From: a virus
Strand: one strand, 5' to 3'
DNA length: 35,992 nt
Virus record (IMG/VR): IMGVR_UViG_3300027972_000033
Coordinates: 1-35,992 of that record
Shown here: one piece after another, positions 30,339 through 35,992 of the stretch
How the letters are laid out: each line of letters starts with the position of its first letter
Position numbering within the stretch: the stretch's first letter is position 1
The notes under the pieces: model-generated
Told to the model about the DNA's origin: nothing
The model's database searches: none
What the model saw: the letters and a program-made list of their open reading frames with translations, nothing else
Program-made: the position numbers and the translations under genes

Positions 30339-31487
30339 CTAGTAAATTGTTGACTGTCTATCCGGCATACCGCCTTCAAGGTTAACCTCTTCCATGCTGT
30401 TTGCAGTAAGCCATTTGTTAAGATACTCAAGAGCTATTTCATTTGCTTTTGACTGCTGTTCTTCTGTCAAAAGATGGTATCCGGCTCTGAATGTACTTGG
30501 TATTCCAGAGGCATAGCACAGAGAGGCTTGACCGAGCCACGCAATGCGGTTCATAGAGGCGTTTGTAAGATAATGCTCGCAAGAGTGTTTCCATTCCGTA
30601 ATTACTCTGTTAAGCGCAGACCGGAACCGCTCTTCGTCTGAAAGAAAGTTTTTATATTCCTCTTCGCATTGATCTTTTGTCATTGTTGGGTGTGTCGCTG
30701 AATAGAATCCGGCCTTATGACATTCCCACTTGTCAAAGGTATGGAAAATACGCTTTTCGTCGCTGGTGTTAACTGTGCGAAAGCCATACTTTTCTTTTTC
30801 TTCTTCATCTACCAAATCATCAAGCGGAACAAAAACAGAATCGGGTTCTGAATCTGAAATATCCCATGACTTTGAAAAGTCCTCATCCTTGAATAATCCG
30901 GCAAGTCCGGTGATCTGGCAAAGACGTAAAACCTCATCCTCTTCCATGCCAAGCTCACGGGCTATGCGCTCGTTTTTCCAGTTACGGTTTTTAAGCTCAA
31001 TAACAATGTCGCTCATGGCTTTTACGGTATGCTTTCCTCTGGCTCGATTGTGACGAATCGTAGAGGCCATACGGTCGTTTTTGCTCTCACGCTCATAGTT
31101 TATTGTCACCACTGGCAGATAACCCAAAACTCGTTCCTGAATGTCCTTACACTCCTTTCCTACTCGGTTACGGTGGAACCCGTCGATAACCTCTCTAGTA
31201 TCGTTCTCTTTTTTCATCGTAACGATAGGCTGGGTGTAACCGTCGCTTGCAATAGAAACCCTCAAAAGTTCCATTTCTGGAGGAGCTACGCAGTTAGGGT
31301 TATAGTCATTCGCCTCAACCGAGGTGTTTTTTACCCACACAACGCAGTCAACAGGTTCTTTATTGAACGGGCTATGCTTGCTCAATTCAATACGTATTTC
31401 GTTTAATTCTGATACTCTATCGTTAATGTCTAGCGAATCTAGATGGCTAGTGATTGTTTTTAGATAGTTTTCTATTCTGCTATTCAT
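30339..31487 (-). CDS. ParB-like, IbrB-type protein (382 aa)
   Basis: The N-terminal ParB/sulfiredoxin-like domain carries the EVIDGFHRNRVGKE box, the DGxHR motif also seen in DndB. It is followed by a helix-turn-helix-like part (ELKNRNWKNERIARELGMEE, about residues 170-190) and a helical C-terminus. Encoded immediately before the PP-loop gene, forming the IbrB-IbrA order. It probably acts with that protein as CTP/ATP-dependent regulator or modification partner. Confidence 0.8.
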   Translation of the reverse strand: MNSRIENYLKTITSHLDSLDINDRVSELNEIRIELSKHSPFNKEPVDCVVWVKNTSVEANDYNPNCVAPPEMELLRVSIASDGYTQPIVTMKKENDTREVIDGFHRNRVGKECKDIQERVLGYLPVVTINYERESKNDRMASTIRHNRARGKHTVKAMSDIVIELKNRNWKNERIARELGMEEDEVLRLCQITGLAGLFKDEDFSKSWDISDSEPDSVFVPLDDLVDEEEKEKYGFRTVNTSDEKRIFHTFDKWECHKAGFYSATHPTMTKDQCEEEYKNFLSDEERFRSALNRVITEWKHSCEHYLTNASMNRIAWLGQASLCYASGIPSTFRAGYHLLTEEQQSKANEIALEYLNKWLTANSMEEVNLEGGMPDRQSTIY

Positions 31488-31581
31488 TTTTCGTTACTCC
31501 TATTGTTAATTTAGTCCCGTGTGCTTCATTCTCCCCTGCACGGATTTCAAACAAGGGTTTAAAGGATGATGCTATACATTG

Positions 31582-31645
31582 ACCGACGCTACCCTAGCAC
31601 CTACTGGAGAAGCTCCCAGTCTCGAATTGGTATAGAAACGTCGGT
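31582..31645. ncRNA. candidate structured RNA element between ParB-like and wHTH genes
   Basis: A 64-base segment closed by a perfect 7-bp inverted repeat (ACCGACG...CGTCGGT). Inside, on the minus strand, CTA/TAG pairs adjoin the closing stem, and a second hairpin ACTGGgAG-CTT-CTCCAGT follows. I find no match to tRNA, hammerhead or twister cores. A 26-codon frame also runs through it. Confidence 0.35.
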
Positions 31646-31659
31646 ATTTCATAAGGTGG

Positions 31660-32013
31660 CTATGCTGGATTGTTTTTGTTACGGTTGCAAGCAAAATTAA
31701 TTCCGCAACCTTCGCGGGTTCCGTTGACTTCGACGCGACCGAGCATTTTAAGCTCTGTAATGCGCCCTGACAAGGCGTTTGGAGTCTTGCCCATGATAGC
31801 GCATAGCTCACGAAGCGTTCGACCGTCAGCGGCCTGTTTAATGAGGCTGTAGACGGCTTCACGGTCGGCGGCTTTGGAAACGCGTTTGTTTGCGTTTGCG
31901 CTGTGCTGATTGCCACCGTGTCGAGATTGGCAAACGTCAGCGGGTGTTTTCGCCGGACGTTCTGTCTTAACGCGGTAACGGTAATCTCTGAAAAGGTCGA
32001 GTTCGGTGGTCAT
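31660..32013 (-). CDS. winged-helix DNA-binding protein (117 aa)
   Basis: The C-terminal part (REAVYSLIKQAADGRTLRE, LCAIMGKTPNALSGRITELK) is a winged helix-turn-helix like those of small phage regulators (ArsR/MarR-like layout). A basic linker precedes it. Coupled to the upstream small membrane gene by TAATG. Likely a transcription regulator or replication accessory. Confidence 0.65.
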   Translation of the reverse strand: MTTELDLFRDYRYRVKTERPAKTPADVCQSRHGGNQHSANANKRVSKAADREAVYSLIKQAADGRTLRELCAIMGKTPNALSGRITELKMLGRVEVNGTREGCGINFACNRNKNNPA

Positions 32014-32147
32014 TATTTAATCTCCATAAGCGGAAGCCACGCAAAAACAAGCCCAGTTGTAAGAAATACTTCCGGATTGTCTGACAATAAGGCAAATAAC
32101 CAACAAACCAAAACCACTACATAACATTTCCAGCCAACAAAGCGCAT
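32013..32147 (-). CDS. small membrane protein (44 aa)
   Basis: Two hydrophobic segments (CYVVVLVCWLFALL and LTTGLVFAWLPLM). TAATG overlaps at both ends couple it to its neighbours. Function unknown. Confidence 0.5.
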   Translation of the reverse strand: MRFVGWKCYVVVLVCWLFALLSDNPEVFLTTGLVFAWLPLMEIK

Positions 32148-32497
32148 TAGTTTACCTCCACATAAGCATTAACGCCTTCAAGCGTCATTTCTGCGTAGTC
32201 TTTTGCGCGTTTGAGTGCGGCTTGCTGGCTGGTTGCGACTGCTTCGACCGTGATTGTATCAAAATCTTTTCCATGTTTTGCCGATGCGCCCCACCGACCA
32301 GTCGAGTATTTGATGCTGTCGAGCCGGATAACGTCATCTATGCAGTCCGAACAGCAATACTTTTCACCGTCTATGCTAATGCCGTGGTGTTCTTCCGTAT
32401 CGAGGTCACACCCGCACTCTGCACAATTCGCGCTTGTGTCGTGTTTCTGTCTCGCCGCGTCTGATTCTAACTGTTCGCCTGTGATTTGTTCGCTCAT
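32147..32497 (-). CDS. zinc-finger protein (116 aa)
   Basis: Start at 32497 with AAGGAG six bases upstream. Contains CAECGCDLDTEEHHG and CCSDCIDD, a zinc-binding treble-clef pattern, then a mixed domain (FDTITVEAVATSQQAAL). Lies in the early gene set near the ssDNA-binding protein. Role unknown. Confidence 0.65.
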   Translation of the reverse strand: MSEQITGEQLESDAARQKHDTSANCAECGCDLDTEEHHGISIDGEKYCCSDCIDDVIRLDSIKYSTGRWGASAKHGKDFDTITVEAVATSQQAALKRAKDYAEMTLEGVNAYVEVN

Positions 32498-32672
32498 TCT
32501 GCACTCCTTTTGTTTAACTGCCATGATCATTTCATAAGCCTGATCTGGTGTAAAGCGTTTTTTAATTTGTTTTTAAATGGATTAAAATTGGAGCTGGTTG
32601 CCTGCCCGATGCCAGCCGCACCGTTACCTTTTTGCCGAGACTTCCCGACAATGCCGCAGACTGGCGGGTAAA

Positions 32673-33065
32673 CTAAAATGGCGAATCTTGGTCGAGTTCA
32701 ACGCCTCCAAACGCGTCCTTAGCGTCCTGAACAGCCTTCGACTTCGGCGGCACATCATCGCGTCTGCGTTCGCCTTGAACTTCGCACTTCCATGCGCTAA
32801 GTGAAACGAAATAGCGTCCGTTCCACTCCCTGCCCTGCAAATTGCAACGGACTGCCACCGTGTCGCCAATTACAACGCCTGCCTCGGCAAACAGGTCGGA
32901 TTTCTTTCCTGCGGCCTCTATTGCCAGTTTCTGCGCGAATTTGCCGTCTGTCACTTCAATCGCAATCTGCGCTTTGCGAAAGTGATTTGCTCCGTACTCC
33001 TTTGTTTCTTCTACGGCTATGACTGTTCCGGTGAGTTCTACTGATAGCTGGTTCTGTTCGCTCAT
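32673..33065 (-). CDS. OB-fold ssDNA-binding-like protein, DUF3127 type (130 aa)
   Basis: Pattern GTVIAVEETKEYGANHFRKA, then GDTVAVRCNLQGREW and YFVSLSAWKCE matches the DUF3127/SSB-like OB fold. The acidic tail ends DQDSPF, like the protein-interaction tail of SSB (DDIPF). It would bind and protect single strands during replication and recruit partner proteins. Confidence 0.8.
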   Translation of the reverse strand: MSEQNQLSVELTGTVIAVEETKEYGANHFRKAQIAIEVTDGKFAQKLAIEAAGKKSDLFAEAGVVIGDTVAVRCNLQGREWNGRYFVSLSAWKCEVQGERRRDDVPPKSKAVQDAKDAFGGVELDQDSPF

Positions 33066-33370
33066 TATTTGCCTTTCTTCGGTTGCTTAATTTCATAGCA
33101 AGACAGGCTTTCAACCTGCTTTTTGGCTTCGTTCAGTCGGTACAAGCCCCATTCTTTTGTGGTCATCGTTGAGCGTTTCCCGCACTTTTTGCAGGTAATA
33201 TATACAGTTCCAAGCCACGTTAAAAAAAACGGAGAATCCTCGTGCCAGTTGGTTTCAACCCACTCGTGTCCTTTGCACTCAAGTATCGATACCTTTGCTT
33301 GCAGTTCTTCGATGCGCTTTTCGGCACCAAATACTCGTTTTTCAATGTTCCTCATTCTGTGTATGTTCAT
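33065..33370 (-). CDS. coiled-coil plus zinc-knuckle protein (101 aa)
   Basis: AAAGG six bases before the ATG. The first 35 residues form a coiled coil (VFGAEKRIEELQAKVSIL), then C..H, then CKKCGK. The architecture suggests a small DNA-binding or adaptor protein. TAATG links it to the ssDNA-binding-protein gene. Confidence 0.6.
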   Translation of the reverse strand: MNIHRMRNIEKRVFGAEKRIEELQAKVSILECKGHEWVETNWHEDSPFFLTWLGTVYITCKKCGKRSTMTTKEWGLYRLNEAKKQVESLSCYEIKQPKKGK

Positions 33371-33393
33371 TTTTTGCCTTTCTGTTTTGTTTG

Positions 33394-33570
33394 CTAAATT
33401 TTTATCCCGTTAAGCATCTGCACCAACTTTTCCTTGCAGTCAGGAATTGATCTGCTTTTCAATGCAATAATTTGGCATAAATCGTTTATTGATTTATTTT
33501 CAAGCCACGCAATATCAGCCTGTCCATGCGGTATTTTTACCATTTTTCCATTTATTCTTTTGTAGTTCAT
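33394..33570 (-). CDS. small protein (58 aa)
   Basis: ATG 33570 (MNYKRINGKMVKIPHG) is preceded by AAAGGA. An alternative start at 33603 overlaps the primase stop by ATGA and would add 11 residues. The sequence is hydrophilic with a C-terminal helix. No family recognised. Confidence 0.5.
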   Translation of the reverse strand: MNYKRINGKMVKIPHGQADIAWLENKSINDLCQIIALKSRSIPDCKEKLVQMLNGIKI

Positions 33571-33599
33571 CAACTTCCTTTCTGTTTTGCTAAAATCTG

Positions 33600-35294
33600 T
33601 CATTCGGTTTCGGTTGGTCTATATCTTCGCTCTTCTCTTATTTCCAAATTGTCAGCGTGTAATGCAACGTCCTGATATGGATATTCGCCATGAGTGTATT
33701 TCAAGCATCTAGCCCATATCCTGTTTTTTTCGTGTTCGTCTTTCCAGAATCCGATTAGCTCTTGCGCCGAACATTCTATGCTTCCAGAGTTCTTTGCTGA
33801 AAACGGAGAAGGGCATTGATACATTCCATTTTCTTTATCTGTTGGCCTTGCAACTTGCGTTGTAAGTATTCCAACCTTTCCGACTTCCGAAATGTACGCC
33901 TTAAACTCTTCTACGTTGTCAGACGTTGATTCATATTTAGACCCTGTTCCGGTCATTAGTCCAATATAATCAACGCCGACGCAATGAATTTCTTTTCCGG
34001 TTAAAAGCTCAAGCTCTTCGACGCGCTCCCTTATTTTAGTTACAGTCAGCTTTGCGATCTTCTGAATGTATACGTTGTCAACCTGCGGAGACTGCATTTC
34101 AAAGCCGGCCATAATCTTTTCTTCAAACTCTCGAACAGATAGCCCGTTCTGCATAGCCGCATATCGTTCGCAAAGCGTCTCAAAACTAAGCTCTAAGTCG
34201 AACATGGCGTAGTTAACGTGCCGGATAAAGTACGGCATATTGTGAAGCAGTCGCGTTTTCCCCACGGATGTGTTTGCCATTAAAACAAGCATATCACCTT
34301 TTTTTATTACAAGGTCGAATGTCGGCAACCATTGGCGCAAATTAAAAACGTCATTGCTAATCCCTAGCTTTGCGCGTTTAGATAGCTCTCTGAACCCGTC
34401 TGCTGGTCTGCCAAGGATTTTAGCATCAATACCTCTAGGCATTTCATCAGAAGCATCAAGCCACGCCATTAAGTCATCCTCTGCCGTGTCCTTGTTTATT
34501 TTCAAGTAGTCAGCAAAGTCATGTCCGGTAAACTCTGGATGCTCTCTAATAAACTTTTCAGGCATCGATATAATTTGCACCGTTTCAACCTTGCCGCGCA
34601 GGCTTTTTAGGACTTCATCGCGCCAAGTCTCTCCGTGTTCGTCTGCGTCCGGCATTAAAACAACCTTACGGTTTTTAAGCAGGTCTGCATATTCAGGCTT
34701 CCAGCTTTTAGAACCAAGCGGGTTTGTTGTAGCCACTACGCCAACGGAAACAAGCGCATCAGCCGTTTTCTCACCTTCGCACAGGAAAACATACGCATCA
34801 GGCTCTCTAGCCATTAGGTGGCGATTATAGAGCGTTCTTACGTTTGCCGGAAGCGTCCTGCTACCGTTACATTCCTGAAAGCAATCTTTGCGCCCGTCCG
34901 CATAGTCTACTCGGTTGACCCTGAATATCTCTTCCCCGTTGTCATCCCTGTAAACATATACGGTTTTACCAACAACAACCTTTTCTTTTTCCGGCTCTGG
35001 CTTGGCTTTTATAATCGGCCTGTCATCAGAAAGCGCAAACATTTCCTGAATACGAATCTTTGCCTGATCTATGCTTACGCCTTCCAGCTTTTCTATGAAC
35101 TGGAATATCCCCCCTCCGCAGTTGCATTTTGTGTGACAAGTCCAAGATTGCCCATCATTCGACACAGAGAACGCTGTTTTATTATCGCCGCCGTGTATAG
35201 GACAGGCGCATCGTTTGTTTTTGTCTAGCTGGTATCCAAGACGGCCTAACAGCTTTGGCATATCAACAAGCTCTTTGATTTCCTTGTAGTCCAT
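33600..35294 (-). CDS. primase-helicase, CHC2 zinc finger + TOPRIM + RecA fold (564 aa)
   Basis: T7 gp4-like architecture. N-terminal zinc finger CACPIHGG...WTCHTKCNCGGG (residues about 28-62). TOPRIM FLCEGEKTADAL and VLMPDADEHGE (about 165-215). C-terminal helicase with Walker A MANTSVGKT and Walker B CVGVDYIGLM. It would make primers and unwind the fork. The initiator gene lies just upstream. The order initiator, primase-helicase, ssDNA-binding protein forms a compact replication module. Confidence 0.9.
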   Translation of the reverse strand: MDYKEIKELVDMPKLLGRLGYQLDKNKRCACPIHGGDNKTAFSVSNDGQSWTCHTKCNCGGGIFQFIEKLEGVSIDQAKIRIQEMFALSDDRPIIKAKPEPEKEKVVVGKTVYVYRDDNGEEIFRVNRVDYADGRKDCFQECNGSRTLPANVRTLYNRHLMAREPDAYVFLCEGEKTADALVSVGVVATTNPLGSKSWKPEYADLLKNRKVVLMPDADEHGETWRDEVLKSLRGKVETVQIISMPEKFIREHPEFTGHDFADYLKINKDTAEDDLMAWLDASDEMPRGIDAKILGRPADGFRELSKRAKLGISNDVFNLRQWLPTFDLVIKKGDMLVLMANTSVGKTRLLHNMPYFIRHVNYAMFDLELSFETLCERYAAMQNGLSVREFEEKIMAGFEMQSPQVDNVYIQKIAKLTVTKIRERVEELELLTGKEIHCVGVDYIGLMTGTGSKYESTSDNVEEFKAYISEVGKVGILTTQVARPTDKENGMYQCPSPFSAKNSGSIECSAQELIGFWKDEHEKNRIWARCLKYTHGEYPYQDVALHADNLEIREERRYRPTETE

Positions 35295-35632
35295 TACAGC
35301 CCCCTTACTTCTTTTTTGATTGTTCCTGCTGGCTGTTTAGACATATATGCGCGTAGCATACCTGTAGGGTTCTTGATTTTTTCGGTCTGGTTCGCCGCGT
35401 CCACCAAAAACGCCTCTAGGTTTTGTTTGTACGTTTGCTTGTTGAAATTGTTTCTAAGCACAAGAACAACGTCTACTTCTCGTATCCGCTTGAAGTCATC
35501 GCGGCACTCAAGAACTAGCCGCGCATCTTGAACCGGATTAAGAGATATATCTCTCTCTCTATGTGGTAGCATTTGCTTAGGCATTTGCTCTAGCTTTTGC
35601 TCTGGCACTTGCTTAGCTTTTGCTAGACCTCC
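35294..35632 (-). pseudogene. C-terminal part of the replication initiator gene (other frame)
   Basis: From 35632 this frame reads GGLAKAKQVPEQKLEQMPKQ, then LPHRERDI and a C-terminal helical part. This is what normally continues the product of 35623-35937 in DUF1376-type initiators. The frame change lies at AAAAGGG (35631-35637). If translated alone it could start at ATG 35608. Repeated MPxQ codons here coincide with iteron-like DNA. Confidence 0.6.
35571..35630. repeat. iteron-like repeats, possible replication origin
   Basis: On the minus strand the units AGCAAAAGCTA, AGCAAGTGCCA, AGCAAAAGCTA, AGCAAATGCCTA and AGCAAATGCTA occur in near succession. Two more copies of AGCAAATGCT-type sequence stand in the opposite orientation at about 35782-35804. 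Lambda-like phages place origin iterons inside their initiator gene, as here. Confidence 0.45.
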
Positions 35633-35937
35633 CTTTTGCCAGATGTTTTTCGTATTTGACTAATGATTTCGGCCTTTTCTATCTCTTTATCGGCTCTTTC
35701 ATTATGGTAAAATTTGCCTTTAAGTACGAAAAACTGATTGATGACTGACATTACGGCATTTTGTTCTTCGGAAGCAAACGCTCGGCAAATGCTAAGCAAA
35801 TGCTTGGGGTCTGCTGATAGCGGTTTTCCCTTGGCATAGTATGAATCAAGAAGCCGTCTGTATGCCGAATCTTCAAGCATACTCAAATGGTCTGTGTGCT
35901 TCATGTAGTCTGCCGGATAGTGTGCGTACCAGTCCAT
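35623..35937 (-). CDS. replication initiator, DUF1376-like, N-terminal part (104 aa)
   Basis: MDWYAHYPADYMKHTDHLSM and LEDSAYRRLLDSYY are the hallmark of the DUF1376 domain in phage O-type replication proteins. The frame ends at TAG just after ISQIRKTSGKREV, where family members normally read GKRGG and continue. A one-base shift restores that continuation. Start overlaps the stop of an upstream gene (TAATG). Confidence 0.8.
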   Translation of the reverse strand: MDWYAHYPADYMKHTDHLSMLEDSAYRRLLDSYYAKGKPLSADPKHLLSICRAFASEEQNAVMSVINQFFVLKGKFYHNERADKEIEKAEIISQIRKTSGKREV

Positions 35938-35992
35938 TACTCCACCTCATTGTTAAAATACGCAAATGCAATCACGGACTGAATCAGCTTAT
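35937..35992 (-). CDS. 3' end of an upstream gene, cut by the right edge
   Basis: Open frame from the right edge ends KLIQSVIAFAYFNNEVE, with its TAA overlapping the initiator ATG. Only 18 residues are present, so no identity can be given. Confidence 0.4.
   Translation of the reverse strand, partial: KLIQSVIAFAYFNNEVE

Noticed and set aside
31582-31645. tRNA gene
   Set aside because: A 7-bp acceptor-like stem exists, but there is no anticodon arm or T-loop in the right places and the length is only 64 bases.
31572-31916. Minus-strand open frame overlapping the winged-helix gene
   Set aside because: The alternative frame (31660-32013) has a clear DNA-binding fold and coupled start. Only its C-terminal 26 codons over the structured element remain of interest.
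1-35992. CRISPR array, integrase or insertion sequence
   Set aside because: No regularly spaced repeats of suitable length, no tyrosine or serine recombinase motifs and no transposase were seen.

Overview
The window is most of a tailed-phage (siphovirus-like) genome or prophage. It carries a complete head, packaging and tail block, a primase-helicase, a recombination pair and lysis-type genes. I see no integrase, no convincing CI-type repressor, no rRNA or tRNA and no CRISPR. The host is probably Gram-negative: there are Sec signal peptides, a lipoprotein and a possible spanin pair. I cannot name it from the sequence. A partial gene at each edge shows that both ends are cut.

Layout. About 1-4831 runs leftward: an HNH gene cut by the left edge, a train of tiny, often Cys-rich genes linked by ATGA/TAATG overlaps, a PD-(D/E)XK exonuclease (2604-3542), a probable single-strand annealing protein (3601-4440) and a ribbon-helix-helix-like protein. 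A divergent control region lies at about 4832-4992. Rightward genes fill 4993-8628: a lysozyme gene interrupted in frame by an HNH element, then small coiled-coil genes, three of which share a module. From 8709 to the right edge everything is leftward again except one gene. Read in the direction of transcription, right to left, the order is: replication initiator (DUF1376-like, frameshifted), CHC2/TOPRIM/RecA-fold primase-helicase, small proteins, OB-fold ssDNA-binding-like protein, an IbrB/IbrA-like pair (ParB-like plus PAPS-reductase-like), RusA, small and large terminase, portal, scaffold, major capsid, a secreted Thr/Ala-rich protein, connectors, minor head protein with an intein, tail genes, tape measure, tail-tip or fibre proteins, and holin/spanin-like genes. 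No gap longer than 300 bases remains without a gene.

The outstanding feature is at 20390-22066. The minor head protein contains a complete-looking intein (20435-21253). Entirely inside it, on the opposite strand, lies a 231-residue gene (20495-21190) for a helix-turn-helix plus Vsr/EDxHD-type homing endonuclease. It has its own ribosome binding site and a TTGACA-N17-TATAGT promoter, which sits inside the codons for the intein's C-terminal splice motif. The two frames are in exact codon register, so each endonuclease codon is the reverse complement of an intein codon. The intein and its probable homing enzyme therefore appear to be encoded by the two strands of the same DNA. A second mobile endonuclease (HNH, 5363-6097) interrupts the lysozyme gene, and a third (HNH) is at the left edge.

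Family assignments rest on motifs read by eye. No database search was run.
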